From positions 1,612,001 through 1,676,000 of the forward strand of contig NZ_CP027706.1 of NCBI RefSeq assembly GCF_003850565.1: a stretch of 64,000 nt of DNA. Direction: 5' to 3'. Position 1 is the stretch's first letter, and every line of letters starts with the position of its first letter. Shown here one piece after another: positions 41,635-51,379 of the stretch. The notes under the pieces were generated by a model. The model saw nothing but the letters and a program-made list of their open reading frames with translations. It was not told where the DNA came from and ran no database searches. Made by a program: the position numbers and the translations under genes. The stretch is from Pseudomonas sessilinigenes. Its GTDB lineage: Bacteria; Pseudomonadota; Gammaproteobacteria; Pseudomonadales; Pseudomonadaceae.

Positions 41635-42918
41635 ATGAGTGCGCCCGAGACACTGGCCGCCAAGGCCCCGCGCCGCGCCGGCCCGTTTGACTGGTATACA
41701 GACATCAACCAGCAGGAGCGCCGGGCGTTCTGGAGCTGCAAGATCGGCTATGGCCTGGACGGCATGGACACCCAGATGCTCAGCTTCGTGATCCCGACAC
41801 TGATCGCCCTCTGGGGGATCACCTCGGCCGAGGCCGGCCTGATCCATACCAGCACCTTGCTCGCCTCGGCCCTGGGCGGCTGGATCGCCGGGATTCTCTC
41901 CGACCGCATTGGCCGGGTGCGCACGCTGCAACTCACGGTGCTGTGGTTCGCCTTCTTCACCTTTGTCTGCGGCCTGGCCCAGAACTATGAACAGCTTCTG
42001 GTGGCCCGGACCCTGATGGGGTTCGGCTTCGGTGGCGAATGGACCGCCGGTGCGGTGCTGATCGGTGAAGTGATCCGCGCCCAGAACCGTGGCAAGGCAG
42101 TGGGCATGGTGCAGTCCGGCTGGGCACTGGGCTGGGGGCTGACGGCGTTGCTCTATGCGCTGTTGTTTTCCCTGCTCCCGCCGGAAGACGCCTGGCGCGG
42201 CCTGTTCATCCTCGGCATCCTGCCGGCGATCTTCGTGATTTTCGTCCGGCGCCTGGTCAAGGACCCCGAGGTCTATCGGGAAACCCGGGCCAAGGAGGCG
42301 CCGAGCAATCCACCGCGCTTCTACGAGATCTTCGCCCCGGGGATCATCAGTACCACCCTGCGGGCCTCGCTCCTGGCCGCGGGTGCCCAGGGCGGCTACT
42401 ACGCGATCACGTTCTGGCTGCCGACCTTCCTCAAGACCGAGCGCGGCCTGAGCGTGCTCAGCACCGGTGGCTACCTGGCCATGGTGATCGTCGGTTCCTA
42501 CGTGGGGTATGTGATCAGTGCCTACCTGACCGATATCCTGGGGCGTAAGAAGAACTTCGTACTGTTCGCCGCCGGCTCCTTCACCATCATCCTGCTCTAT
42601 ACGCAGATGCCGGTCAGCAACGCCGTGATGCTCTGGCTGGGCTTTCCCCTGGGCTTCTTCGCCTCGGGTATCTTCAGTGGCATGGGGGCCTTCCTCACCG
42701 AGCTGTTCCCCACGCGCATCCGGGGTTCGGGGCAGGGCTTCTGCTACAACAGCGGCCGGGCAGTGGCGGCGCTGTTTCCACTGCTGATCGGCCTGCTCAG
42801 CCAACATGTCGCGTTGAGCGTGGCCATCGGCACCTTCGCCGCGGTTTCCTACGCCGTGGTGGTGCTGTCGGCCTTGAGCCTGCCGGAGACCCGGGGCAAG
42901 GAACTCGAGGCACGCTAA
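41635..42918 (+). CDS. MFS transporter (carboxylate:proton symporter type)
   Basis: This 427-aa, 12-segment protein has the MFS loop motif GILSDRIGRVR and the SHS/AAHS-like features GYGLDGMDTQMLSFV and GEWTAGAVLIGE. It is encoded directly before pxpA with 69 nt between, so it may import 5-oxoproline or a compound feeding it. Upstream in-frame start at 41542 lacks support; ATG 41635 has GGAG. Confidence 0.88.
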   Translation: MSAPETLAAKAPRRAGPFDWYTDINQQERRAFWSCKIGYGLDGMDTQMLSFVIPTLIALWGITSAEAGLIHTSTLLASALGGWIAGILSDRIGRVRTLQLTVLWFAFFTFVCGLAQNYEQLLVARTLMGFGFGGEWTAGAVLIGEVIRAQNRGKAVGMVQSGWALGWGLTALLYALLFSLLPPEDAWRGLFILGILPAIFVIFVRRLVKDPEVYRETRAKEAPSNPPRFYEIFAPGIISTTLRASLLAAGAQGGYYAITFWLPTFLKTERGLSVLSTGGYLAMVIVGSYVGYVISAYLTDILGRKKNFVLFAAGSFTIILLYTQMPVSNAVMLWLGFPLGFFASGIFSGMGAFLTELFPTRIRGSGQGFCYNSGRAVAALFPLLIGLLSQHVALSVAIGTFAAVSYAVVVLSALSLPETRGKELEAR

Positions 42919-42987
42919 CTGATAACCTGCAAGGCGCGGTATCGCTGCCTTGCAGCGCGAACCTATAACAACACAGGAGTGCCGACC

Positions 42988-43740
42988 ATGAGCCGCCTGC
43001 TATTGAACTGCGACATTGGCGAAAGCTTTGGCAACTGGACCATGGGCCTGGATGCCGAGGTCATGCCCTTTATCAATTGCGCCAACATCGCTTGCGGTTT
43101 CCATGCCGGCGACCCGGGGATCATGCGCAAGACCGTGAGCCTGGCCCTGGCCAATGGCGTGCGTATCGGGGCCCACCCTGCCTATCAGGACCTGGCTGGC
43201 TTCGGTCGCCGCTCCATGAGCTATTCCCCACAAGAGATCCAGGACCTGCTGCACTACCAGGTCGGTGCCCTCGATGGCATCTGCCGGGCCCAGGGGACGC
43301 AGGTCAGCTACGTCAAGCCCCACGGCGCCCTGTACAACGACATGATGGCCAAGCCGAGCCAGTTGCGGGCGGTGATCCAGGCGGTCGCGGCCTACGACCG
43401 GCAACTGCCGCTGATGCTCATGGCCACTCGCGACAACAGTGCGGCCCAGGCCCTGGGGGACGAATATGGCGTGACCCTGTGGTTCGAGGCCTTCGCCGAC
43501 CGGGCCTATGACAATGCCGGGCATCTGGTATCGCGCCAGGTACCCGGTTCGGTGCACCACGACCCCGAGATCATCGTCCGGCAAGCCCTGACCATCGCCC
43601 GAGGCGAACCCCTGGTCGCCAGCGATGGCAGCGCCTTGCTGCTACAGGCCAATACCCTGTGCGTGCATGGCGACAACGCCAGCTCGGTGGCAGCGGTACA
43701 GCGCATCCGTGAAGCCTTGAACCAGCAGTGCGGTCTATGA
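42988..43740 (+). CDS. pxpA: 5-oxoprolinase subunit A (LamB/YcsF family)
   Basis: This 250-aa subunit of the ATP-dependent PxpABC 5-oxoprolinase turns 5-oxoproline into glutamate. The motifs [41 protein letters not shown] and [10 protein letters not shown] are diagnostic of the LamB/YcsF family. CAGGAG precedes ATG 42988 at 8 nt; GTG 42979 overlaps that site and is unlikely. Its stop overlaps the ATG of pxpB. Confidence 0.95.
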   Translation: MSRLLLNCDIGESFGNWTMGLDAEVMPFINCANIACGFHAGDPGIMRKTVSLALANGVRIGAHPAYQDLAGFGRRSMSYSPQEIQDLLHYQVGALDGICRAQGTQVSYVKPHGALYNDMMAKPSQLRAVIQAVAAYDRQLPLMLMATRDNSAAQALGDEYGVTLWFEAFADRAYDNAGHLVSRQVPGSVHHDPEIIVRQALTIARGEPLVASDGSALLLQANTLCVHGDNASSVAAVQRIREALNQQCGL

Positions 43741-44441
43741 AACCAACGATTGAAGTGGTGGCCATCGATTGCCTGATGGTGCGTCTGTTCGAGAGCATCG
43801 CCGAAGACAACATGCCCTGGATGCTCTCCGCTGCCGAGCGTTTGCGCCAGGCTTTCGGCACCTGGTTGATCGACCTGGTGCCGTCCTACACCACGCTGAT
43901 GCTGCATTACGACCTGCATGCCCTGGCCCCGTCCGAGGCACGAGCGTTGATCGATACGGCCCTGGCCGAGTTGACCCCGCTCGATGCCCGGGGTGGGCGC
44001 GAGCACGTGCTGCCGGTGTGGTATGACCCCAGCGTCGGGCCGGAGCTGGCGCTGTTGTCCCGGCGTAGCGGGTTGTCGGTGGCCGAGGTGATCGAATGCC
44101 ATAGCCAGCGCGAGTACCAGGTGTTCGCCCTGGGGTTTGCCCCCGGATTCGCGTTCATGGGACTGGTGCAAGAGTTGCTGGCAGCGCCCCGGCTCGATAC
44201 TCCACGCAAGCGCGTGGCAGCCGGTAGCGTTGGTATTGCCGAGCGCCAGACCGCCGCGTACCCGGTGGTCTCGCCCGGTGGCTGGAACCTGATCGGGCGG
44301 ACACCGAGTCGTTTGTTCGATCGCCAGCGTGATGGCTATAGCCTGTTGCAGCCGGGGGACCGGGTGCGCTTTGCGCCGGTGGAGCATGCGGAGTTCATCC
44401 GCCTGGGAGGTGACGACCGGCCTCTGGAGGTGTCGGCATGA
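43737..44441 (+). CDS. pxpB: 5-oxoprolinase subunit B (KipI family)
   Basis: This 234-aa subunit has the family motif [15 protein letters not shown] and then [19 protein letters not shown] and [12 protein letters not shown]. It is translationally coupled on both sides (ATGA overlaps with pxpA and pxpC). In Bacillus the KipI homologue was first described as a kinase inhibitor, but in an A-B-C unit the oxoprolinase role is well supported. Confidence 0.95.
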   Translation: MKPTIEVVAIDCLMVRLFESIAEDNMPWMLSAAERLRQAFGTWLIDLVPSYTTLMLHYDLHALAPSEARALIDTALAELTPLDARGGREHVLPVWYDPSVGPELALLSRRSGLSVAEVIECHSQREYQVFALGFAPGFAFMGLVQELLAAPRLDTPRKRVAAGSVGIAERQTAAYPVVSPGGWNLIGRTPSRLFDRQRDGYSLLQPGDRVRFAPVEHAEFIRLGGDDRPLEVSA

Positions 44442-45355
44442 GCCGTTTGTCGATCGAGGCCAGCACCCCCTTGTGCCTATTGCAGGACGCGGGACGCTTT
44501 GGCGTGCGCCACTTGGGCGTGACCCAGGGCGGGGCGCTGGACTGGGTGTCGATGTCCTGGGCCAACTGGCTGCTGGGCAATGCCCTGGATGCCCCTGTGG
44601 TGGAAGTCACCCTGGGCGGCTTTACCCTGCTGGCCGAGGACTACTGCCTGCTGGCGCTGGCAGGAGCCGACCTGGGGGCTTATGTGGATGAACGCCCCTT
44701 GGCGCCGGGGCGCAGCTTCATCCTGCAAAAAGGCCAGCGGCTGCGCCTCACCCAGCCGGTCTCCGGGGCCCGGGCCTATCTGGCGGCACCGGGTGGTTTC
44801 GATGCGCCCAGGGTGCTGGGCAGTTGTGCCAGTGTGCTGCGTGAAGCCCTGGGCGGTCTCGATGGACTGGGCCGGTCCTTGAGCGAGGGCGATGTGCTGG
44901 GGTACTCGGGAACGGCGGGTGCGCTGCGTAGCCTGGCGGCGGTGCAGATGCCGGATTTGCAATCCGCTGCGCCGCTGGAGTTGATTCTTGGGGCCCAGGT
45001 GGGCCAGTTCAGTGGCTTGAGCCTGTTCGACGCCTTCAACAGCGACTGGGTCCTGGACAGCCGGGCCGATCGCATGGGCGCGCGATTGCTGGGGCCGAAA
45101 TTGCAGTACCAGGGCCAGCCGATGATTTCCGAAGGCATTGCCCTGGGCGCGGTCCAGGTACCGCCGGATGGCCAGCCGATCGTACTGCTCAATGACCGGC
45201 AGACCATCGGTGGTTATCCACGCCTGGGGGCGCTGACGCCCTTGTCCCTGGCGCGGCTGGCGCAGTGCCTGCCGGGTAGCCAGGTGCGCCTGGCGCCGGT
45301 GGTGCAGGAGACAGCGCATCGGCAGCAGTTGGCGTTCTTGCGCCGCTTTGTGTAG
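44438..45355 (+). CDS. pxpC: 5-oxoprolinase subunit C (KipA family)
   Basis: This 305-aa subunit starts with an ATG overlapping the pxpB stop. The motifs CLLQDAGRFGVRHLGVTQGG and ISEGIALGAVQVPPDGQPI are diagnostic. With PxpA and PxpB it forms the cytoplasmic 5-oxoprolinase. A REP-like region follows, after which the convergent VWA gene ends. Confidence 0.95.
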   Translation: MSRLSIEASTPLCLLQDAGRFGVRHLGVTQGGALDWVSMSWANWLLGNALDAPVVEVTLGGFTLLAEDYCLLALAGADLGAYVDERPLAPGRSFILQKGQRLRLTQPVSGARAYLAAPGGFDAPRVLGSCASVLREALGGLDGLGRSLSEGDVLGYSGTAGALRSLAAVQMPDLQSAAPLELILGAQVGQFSGLSLFDAFNSDWVLDSRADRMGARLLGPKLQYQGQPMISEGIALGAVQVPPDGQPIVLLNDRQTIGGYPRLGALTPLSLARLAQCLPGSQVRLAPVVQETAHRQQLAFLRRFV

Positions 45356-45385
45356 TGGCTGATGGCTGTGGCGGCCGCTGCGCGC

Positions 45386-45470
45386 CCGTGTGCAGCCTGC
45401 GGCAGCGGCTCCACGAAACGGGTTATACCGTGTAGCCGCTGTCGAGCCGTGGCGAGGCTGCGAAAAGGCC
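45386..45470. repeat. REP-like inverted doublet
   Basis: The stretch GCAGCCTGCGGCAGCGGCT (from 45392) is facing a related inverted copy, GTAGCCGCTGTCGAGCC and GGCGAGGCTGCG (45432-45461). This resembles the paired REP/bridging elements scattered between Pseudomonas genes. It lies between convergent pxpC and the VWA gene. Confidence 0.5.
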
Positions 45471-45471
45471 C

Positions 45472-45496
45472 GCTGGGGCGGCTGTGCCGCCCCAGC
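45472..45496 (-). terminator. perfect 11-bp hairpin behind the VWA gene
   Basis: GCTGGGGCGGC/GCCGCCCCAGC with loop TGT lies 11 nt after the stop of the minus-strand VWA gene; on that strand CCTTTTCGC follows. It is a probable 3' end for the moxR-VWA transcript. Confidence 0.6.
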
Positions 45497-45507
45497 AAGA
45501 GCGCCGC

Positions 45508-46686
45508 CTACTTGGACAGGAAGCGCATGCCTTCTTCCAGGCCGCGCAAGGTCAGCGGATACATCTGGTCCTCGATCAGCTCGCGGACGATGTTGGTGGA
45601 CGCGGTATAGCCCCAGGTGTCCTTCGGGTAAGGGTTGATCCAGATGAGCTTCTTGTACTTCTCCATGAAGCGCTGCATCCACACATAACCGGCTTCTTCG
45701 TTCCAGTGCTCGACGCTGCCGCCGGCCTGGGTGATTTCATAGGGGGCCATGGCGGCGTCGCCGACGAAGATCACCTTGTAGTCGGCGCCGTACTTGTGCA
45801 GCAGGTCCTGGGTCGAAGTCCGCTCCGAACCGCGCCGCAGGTTGTTCTTCCACACCGATTCATAGATGAAGTTGTGGAAGTAGTAGTACTCCAGGTGCTT
45901 GAACTCGGTCTTGCAGGCCGAGAACAGTTCCTCGCAGATCTTCACGTGGGCATCCATGGAGCCGCCGATGTCGAACAGCAACAGCAGCTTGACGCTGTTG
46001 CGCCGTTCCGGACGCATCTGGATGTTCAGCAGGCCGGCATCCCGGGCGGTGTGGTCGATGGTGCCGTCGATATCCAGCTCCTCGGCCGCACCCTGGCGGG
46101 CGAACTTGCGCAGCCGGCGCAGGGCCACCTTGATGTTGCGGGTGCCCAGCTCCACCGAGTCGTCGAGGTTCTTGTACTCGCGCTGGTCCCAGACCTTGAC
46201 CGCCTTGCCCTGGCGCTTGCCGGCGTCGCCGACGCGGATGCCTTCGGGGTTGAAGCCGCCGGAGCCGAAGGGGCTGGTGCCGCCGGTGCCGATCCACTTG
46301 TTGCCGCCGGCGTGGCGTTCCTTCTGTTCTTCCAGGCGCTTCTTGAACTCCTCGATCAGCTTGTCCAGGCCGCCCAGGGACTGGATCTGCGCCCGTTCCT
46401 CATCGCTGAGCGAACGCTCGAACTCCTTGCGCAGCCAATCCTCGGGGATCAGCGCCTGCAGGTGGTCGTCGAGCTTCTCCAGGCCGTTGAAGTAGGCGCC
46501 AAAGGCCCTGTCGAACTTGTCGAAGTGACGCTCGTCCTTCACCAGGACCGCCCGGGCCAGGTAATAGAACTCGTCCATGTCGGCGAAGGTCACGCGCTGC
46601 TTGAGGGCGTTGATCAGGTCCAGCAGCTCGCGCACCGACACCGGTACCTTGGCGGCGCGCATTTCATTGAACAGGTTGAGCAGCAT
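45508..46686 (-). CDS. VWA (CoxE-like) domain protein
   Basis: This 392-aa protein is paired with the MoxR ATPase gene upstream. The MIDAS-like motif reads DIGGSMDAH (DxGxS in place of DxSxS), so metal binding may be altered, although this variant is common in the CoxE group. MoxR-VWA pairs are thought to remodel or insert metals into partner enzymes; no obvious partner enzyme is adjacent. Confidence 0.9.
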   Translation of the reverse strand: MLLNLFNEMRAAKVPVSVRELLDLINALKQRVTFADMDEFYYLARAVLVKDERHFDKFDRAFGAYFNGLEKLDDHLQALIPEDWLRKEFERSLSDEERAQIQSLGGLDKLIEEFKKRLEEQKERHAGGNKWIGTGGTSPFGSGGFNPEGIRVGDAGKRQGKAVKVWDQREYKNLDDSVELGTRNIKVALRRLRKFARQGAAEELDIDGTIDHTARDAGLLNIQMRPERRNSVKLLLLFDIGGSMDAHVKICEELFSACKTEFKHLEYYYFHNFIYESVWKNNLRRGSERTSTQDLLHKYGADYKVIFVGDAAMAPYEITQAGGSVEHWNEEAGYVWMQRFMEKYKKLIWINPYPKDTWGYTASTNIVRELIEDQMYPLTLRGLEEGMRFLSK

Positions 46687-46698
46687 GCCGATGCCCTC

Positions 46699-47544
46699 TT
46701 AACGACCGCCGCGACGGCTCATGAAAGCCAGGCGTTCGAGGAGTTGCACATCCTGCTCGTTCTTCACCAGGGCGCCGGCCAGCGGTGGGATGGCCTTGGT
46801 TGGATCGCGTTCGCGCAGCACGGCCTCGCCGATGTTGTCGGCCATCAGCAGCTTGAGCCAGTCCACCAGTTCCGAGGTCGAGGGCTTCTTCTTCAGGCCC
46901 GGCACCTTGCGCACGTCGAAGAACACATCCAGCGCCTCGCTGACCAGGTCCTTCTTGATGTCCGGGTAGTGCACGTCGACGATCTTCTGCAGGGTCGTGC
47001 GGTCAGGGAAGGCGATGTAGTGGAAGAAGCAGCGGCGCAGGAAGGCGTCCGGCAGTTCCTTCTCGTTGTTGGAGGTAATGATGATGATCGGCCGCTGCTT
47101 GGCCTTGATGGTCTGGTCGATCTCGTAGACGTAGAACTCCATCTTGTCGAGCTCTTGCAGCAGGTCGTTGGGGAACTCGATATCGGCCTTGTCGATCTCG
47201 TCGATCAGCAGGATCACCCGCTCCTCGGATTCGAAGGCCTCCCACAGCTTGCCCTTCTTCAGGTAGTTGCGGATGTCGTGGACCTTGTCCACACCCAGCT
47301 GCGAATCGCGCAGGCGGCTCACCGCATCGTATTCATAGAGCCCCTGGTGGGCCTTGGTGGTGGACTTGATGTGCCAGGTGATCAGCTTGGCACCGAAGGA
47401 CTCGGCCAACTGCTCGGCGAGCATGGTCTTGCCGGTGCCGGGTTCGCCCTTGACCAGCAGCGGACGCTCCAGGGTGATGGCGGCGTTGACTGCCAGCTTC
47501 AGGTCATCGGTGGCGACGTATGCGCTGGTGCCTTCGAACTTCAT
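46699..47544 (-). CDS. MoxR-family AAA+ ATPase
   Basis: This 281-aa ATPase has Walker A GEPGTGKT (residues 33-40), Walker B VILLIDEID (109-117) and sensor 1 in IIITSNNEKELPDAFLRRC. It starts at ATG 47544 with GAGG upstream; the TTG two codons before is an alternative. It is followed after 12 nt by the VWA gene, its usual partner. It probably acts as a chaperone-like remodeler. Confidence 0.92.
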   Translation of the reverse strand: MKFEGTSAYVATDDLKLAVNAAITLERPLLVKGEPGTGKTMLAEQLAESFGAKLITWHIKSTTKAHQGLYEYDAVSRLRDSQLGVDKVHDIRNYLKKGKLWEAFESEERVILLIDEIDKADIEFPNDLLQELDKMEFYVYEIDQTIKAKQRPIIIITSNNEKELPDAFLRRCFFHYIAFPDRTTLQKIVDVHYPDIKKDLVSEALDVFFDVRKVPGLKKKPSTSELVDWLKLLMADNIGEAVLRERDPTKAIPPLAGALVKNEQDVQLLERLAFMSRRGGR

Positions 47545-47646
47545 CTGCAATTCCTCGAACGGTGACGGCGAGCTGCCCGGGGCAGGTCGGTTGAATAGGG
47601 GGTGATGGCGCGACTATAACGCGGCGCCTGCTCGAGTGTGAACGCA

Positions 47647-47677
47647 GACGCTCCATTCAGTCTCTGAATGGAGCGTC
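47647..47677. other. perfect 14-bp inverted repeat upstream of moxR
   Basis: The stem GACGCTCCATTCAG/CTGAATGGAGCGTC with loop TCT has no T-run on either side. It lies between the DUF748 gene end and the moxR start, so it could end the first transcript or serve as an operator or 5' leader structure of the second. Confidence 0.7.
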
Positions 47678-47691
47678 ACGGGGTGACTCAG

Positions 47692-48762
47692 TCAGTCGAC
47701 GGCTTGGGCTGTTCGTAGCGGGCATTGAAAGCCTGGATGAAACCGTTGCGCAAAATCTGCAAAAAACGCCTGAAATGTGCTGGCATCTTGCTGGTGTACG
47801 TTGCCGCTGAGCTCGACCCGGGTGGCGAACTGGTTCTTGCGCTGGTTCTTCAGCAGGGTTTCCCCGGCGCCCACCAGGGCTTCCCAGACCGAGCGGAACA
47901 CATTCTTGTCGCGGTTCTCGACGTCCTGTTGCCAGTCGAAGACTTCCACGTCCCGCAGCAGCGGCTTGATGTAGCCGTGCAGTTGGCCCTTCTCGGCCTG
48001 GGCCTCGATCACCAGGTCGCCGTGCCCGGCCTTGAAATCGAACTTGCCGTAGGCCGAGGCGAAGTCGTTGAAACGCCTGAGCTCGATATCCCGGGCTCGC
48101 AGGCGGAACTCGAAGTCCTCGAAGTTGCTCAGGGGGTCGAAGGTGGCGCTGGTTTCCAGGGGCGCCTGGCCCAGCAGCAGGGCCTTGCCCTCGAAGCGGG
48201 CGTCGCGTTTGCCCTGGGTGTCGACCACGTTGGTCAGGTTGTAGAAGCTGGCATTGACCTGGGTTGCGCCCAGGTTCACCGGTGGATGGGAGCCGAAGTT
48301 GCGAAAGTGCAGGGTGCCGTCATCGATCCGCACTTCATCCAGGGTGATGGGCAGCAGCTTGCCCAGTTGCGCCCGCCAGTCGGTGCCGGCACCGGTCTGC
48401 GAAGACTGGCTGTCGCCGCCATCGACGAAGTTCACCTGGGGCTGGGCGAACTGCACCCGCGCCACCACCGCGTGGTCGTACCACAGCGCATGCCAGCTCA
48501 CCGCCAGGTCGATCAACGGCGCCTTGACGAAAGGCACCGGCACCTTGCCGCTGACCTTGACGATCTCCAGGCCGTTGATGCGGTAGGCACCGCGCCACAG
48601 GGCCAGGTCGACATCGTTGACCCGGCCACGGTAGTCGCCCATGTCCGCGAGCTTGTCGTTCAGGTAGTCACGTACCAGGTAGGGCAGGGCGATGTGCAGG
48701 CCGGCCAGCAGCACGACCAGGCCCGCGAGGGTCCACAGGGGCCAACGATAGCGACGTTTCAT
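47692..48762 (-). CDS. DUF748-family envelope protein, probable frameshift near 3' end
   Basis: This 356-aa protein has an N-terminal membrane anchor ([20 protein letters not shown]) followed by an AsmA/DUF748-like periplasmic domain ([16 protein letters not shown]). The final residues of this frame ([20 protein letters not shown]) look unnatural. Removing one base of the A6 run at 47761-47766 (T6 on the coding strand) yields [18 protein letters not shown] and a stop 4 nt further on, which is a normal amphipathic C-terminus. Either a recent 1-nt insertion or a sequencing error is likely. The protein would otherwise be intact. Confidence 0.8.
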   Translation of the reverse strand: MKRRYRWPLWTLAGLVVLLAGLHIALPYLVRDYLNDKLADMGDYRGRVNDVDLALWRGAYRINGLEIVKVSGKVPVPFVKAPLIDLAVSWHALWYDHAVVARVQFAQPQVNFVDGGDSQSSQTGAGTDWRAQLGKLLPITLDEVRIDDGTLHFRNFGSHPPVNLGATQVNASFYNLTNVVDTQGKRDARFEGKALLLGQAPLETSATFDPLSNFEDFEFRLRARDIELRRFNDFASAYGKFDFKAGHGDLVIEAQAEKGQLHGYIKPLLRDVEVFDWQQDVENRDKNVFRSVWEALVGAGETLLKNQRKNQFATRVELSGNVHQQDASTFQAFFADFAQRFHPGFQCPLRTAQAVD

Positions 48763-48889
48763 GGGTGGCAGCCTCCAGTCCTATAAAGGCATTGACTGCC
48801 CAGGCTCCAGGTCGTTCGGCGCGACTGGACGCTCAAGGATGCCAGGCATACCCTTGGGGACTTCTTCACTGCTGCATAAGGACCCAGCC

Positions 48890-49864
48890 ATGAGCCGAAT
48901 TTTTGCTGACAATGCCCATTCCATCGGTAACACGCCCTTGGTGCAGATCAACCGCATCGCCCCGCGTGGGGTGACCATCCTGGCCAAGATCGAAGGGCGC
49001 AACCCGGGCTACTCGGTGAAATGCCGCATCGGCGCCAACATGATCTGGGACGCCGAAAGCACGGGCCGGCTCAAGCCGGGCATGACCATCGTCGAACCCA
49101 CCTCGGGCAACACCGGGATCGGCCTGGCCTTCGTGGCCGCGGCCCGTGGCTACAAGCTGATGCTGACCATGCCGGCTTCCATGAGTATCGAGCGACGCAA
49201 GGTGCTCAAGGCCCTGGGGGCAGAGCTGGTGCTCACCGAGCCGGCCAAGGGCATGAAGGGCGCTATCGACAAGGCGGCGGAAATCGTTGCCAGCGACCCG
49301 GGCAAGTACTTCATGCCGCAGCAGTTCGATAATCCGGCCAACCCGGCGATCCATGAAAAGACCACCGGCCCGGAGATCTGGAACGACACCGATGGCGCGG
49401 TGGATGTGCTGGTGGCCGGCGTCGGCACTGGTGGCACCATCAGCGGCGTATCGCGCTACATCAAGAAGACCCAGGGCAAGCCGATCCTTGCGGTGGCGGT
49501 GGAGCCCGCCACCTCGCCAGTGATCAGCCAGAAGCTCGCCGGGCAAGAGATCAAGCCCAGCCCGCACAAGATCCAGGGCATTGGCGCCGGTTTCGTGCCC
49601 AAGAACCTGGACCTGGAAATGGTGGACCGGGTGGAGCTGGTGACCGACGAGGAATCCAAGGCCATGGCCCTGCGCCTGATGCAGGAGGAGGGCATTCTCT
49701 GCGGTATTTCCTGCGGGGCAGCGATGGCCGTGGCGGTACGCCTGGCGGAAACCCCGGAAATGCAAGGCAAGACCATCGTGGTGATCCTGCCGGACTCCGG
49801 CGAGCGCTACCTTTCCAGCATGCTGTTCAGCGACCTGTTCACCGAGCAGGAGAACCAGCAGTAG
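48890..49864 (+). CDS. cysK: cysteine synthase A (O-acetylserine sulfhydrylase)
   Basis: This 324-aa PLP enzyme makes cysteine from O-acetylserine and sulfide. Lys44 in [11 protein letters not shown] binds [12 protein letters not shown] binds the substrate carboxylate and [10 protein letters not shown] the PLP phosphate. ATG 48890 starts the family-typical [18 protein letters not shown]. It stands alone and is followed by a terminator. Confidence 0.95.
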   Translation: MSRIFADNAHSIGNTPLVQINRIAPRGVTILAKIEGRNPGYSVKCRIGANMIWDAESTGRLKPGMTIVEPTSGNTGIGLAFVAAARGYKLMLTMPASMSIERRKVLKALGAELVLTEPAKGMKGAIDKAAEIVASDPGKYFMPQQFDNPANPAIHEKTTGPEIWNDTDGAVDVLVAGVGTGGTISGVSRYIKKTQGKPILAVAVEPATSPVISQKLAGQEIKPSPHKIQGIGAGFVPKNLDLEMVDRVELVTDEESKAMALRLMQEEGILCGISCGAAMAVAVRLAETPEMQGKTIVVILPDSGERYLSSMLFSDLFTEQENQQ

Positions 49865-49963
49865 GCAACCTGTGCCGATTGCCCTCCGGGTCGAACTGGT
49901 GGGCCATTGGCTGACCCACATCAGCCGTTCCCTACGCGACTTATGCTACTTAACGCCTTTGTT

Positions 49964-50005
49964 GCACGACCGTTAATGCTGAATGTTCGGTCGTGCGGGT
50001 TTTTC
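49964..50005 (+). terminator. intrinsic terminator behind cysK
   Basis: A 9-bp stem GCACGACCG/CGGTCGTGC with a 15-nt loop is followed by GGGTTTTTC. Confidence 0.75.
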
Positions 50006-50090
50006 CGGGGTTCAGGAGTGTTTATCATGACCGGCTGCCAGGTCGGGTGATCGCTCCCCCCACCGGTGCCTATTTCCAAGGAGTTGTTGC

Positions 50091-51029
50091 ATGAGCTTTT
50101 CCTTTGCCGCCAAGTTCGCGGTGTTGTCGCTGTTCATCGGCAGCATCCTTTTCGTGCATCTGCGCGGTAAGGCGCGCCTGCCGGTACTGCGCCAGTTCGT
50201 CAACCATTCGGCGTTGTTCGCTCCCTACAACACCCTGATGTACCTGTTCTCGGGCGTGCCTTCCAAGCCTTACCTGGATCGCAGCAAGTTTCCTGAGCTG
50301 GATGTGCTGCGTGACAACTGGGAAACCATCCGTGACGAGGCCATGCACCTGTTCGACGAGGGCTACATCCGCGCCGCCGAGAAGAACAACGACGCCGGTT
50401 TCGGCTCGTTCTTCAAGAAGGGCTGGAAGCGCTTCTACCTCAAGTGGTACGACAAGCCACTGCCTTCGGCCGCTGCCCTGTGCCCCAAGACCGTGGAGCT
50501 GGTGAGTGCCATCCCCAACGTCAAGGGCGCGATGTTCGCGCTGTTGCCCGGCGGCAGCCACCTGAACCCGCACCGCGATCCCTTCGCCGGTTCGCTGCGC
50601 TATCACCTGGGCCTGTCGACGCCCAACTCCGATGCCTGCCGGATCTTCGTCGACGGCGAGGAGTACGCCTGGCGCGACGGTGAGGACGTGATGTTCGACG
50701 AGACCTACGTGCACTGGGTGAAGAACGAAACCGAGACCACCCGGGTGATCCTGTTCTGCGACATCGAGCGTCCGCTGAGCAGCGGCCTGATGACCCGCAT
50801 CAACCGTTGGGTCAGTGCCCAGCTGGGGCGTGCCACTGCACCGCAGAACCTCGACGACGAGCGGGTCGGCGGCATCAACCAGGCCTATGCCTGGAGCAAG
50901 CGTTTCAGCGACAGCTTCAGCGGCGTGGTCAAGCAGTGGAAGCGCCGCAATCCCAAGCTGTACCGCATCCTGCGCCCGGTCCTGGCGGTGGTGGTGCTGG
51001 TTATCCTGTGGAAATGGCTGTTCGGATAA
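50091..51029 (+). CDS. lpxO: LpxO-type lipid A dioxygenase (Asp/Asn beta-hydroxylase family)
   Basis: This 312-aa Fe(II)/2-oxoglutarate enzyme adds a 2-hydroxyl to a secondary acyl chain of lipid A. His161-x-Asp163 (NPHRDPF) and His208 (TYVHWV) are the iron ligands, and Arg in TTRVILFCDIERP binds 2-oxoglutarate. An N-terminal membrane segment (residues ~5-24) and a C-terminal one (~292-311) anchor it in the inner membrane. GGAG lies upstream of ATG 50091. Confidence 0.9.
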   Translation: MSFSFAAKFAVLSLFIGSILFVHLRGKARLPVLRQFVNHSALFAPYNTLMYLFSGVPSKPYLDRSKFPELDVLRDNWETIRDEAMHLFDEGYIRAAEKNNDAGFGSFFKKGWKRFYLKWYDKPLPSAAALCPKTVELVSAIPNVKGAMFALLPGGSHLNPHRDPFAGSLRYHLGLSTPNSDACRIFVDGEEYAWRDGEDVMFDETYVHWVKNETETTRVILFCDIERPLSSGLMTRINRWVSAQLGRATAPQNLDDERVGGINQAYAWSKRFSDSFSGVVKQWKRRNPKLYRILRPVLAVVVLVILWKWLFG

Positions 51030-51379
51030 ATCTTGCAATGAATATCGAGCGCTGGTTATATTCGGCGCTCGATGAGTCAAGCGACTCATTCTGTCCTTCT
51101 TCGAGAACCTTCGGCACATGGCCTTATCCCTCATCAACGCGGTAGTGGTTTCAGCGGTCAACGCTGGCGTCGTGCCGTGCGGGAATCAGCAGCCTGTGCA
51201 GATCGGTCAGAACCCCCCACCTGTCAGTAGCACGCCGGTGTACGCAGTCGTATCACCGCCGGGCGTTGGCTTCTCGGGCTGATCAGCAACCGCTGCTGTT
51301 CCCTGCGCCCGCCTGAAACAAACACTACTGAACTTCAGCTCCGGCTGAATTGGCTTCTTGCCTGACTACAGGTGGTTTC
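51030..51379. other. intergenic region with one weak ORF
   Basis: This 350-bp region between lpxO and the EamA gene holds a 54-codon frame (51118-51282, MALSLINAVVVSAVNAGVVP..., proline-rich end) without a clear ribosome binding site. It could be a small gene or a remnant. I see no terminator with a T-run or other element. Confidence 0.35.

Noticed and set aside
45484..47565. 693-codon plus-strand frame opposite the VWA and MoxR genes
   Set aside because: It spans two real genes on the other strand and has antisense composition.
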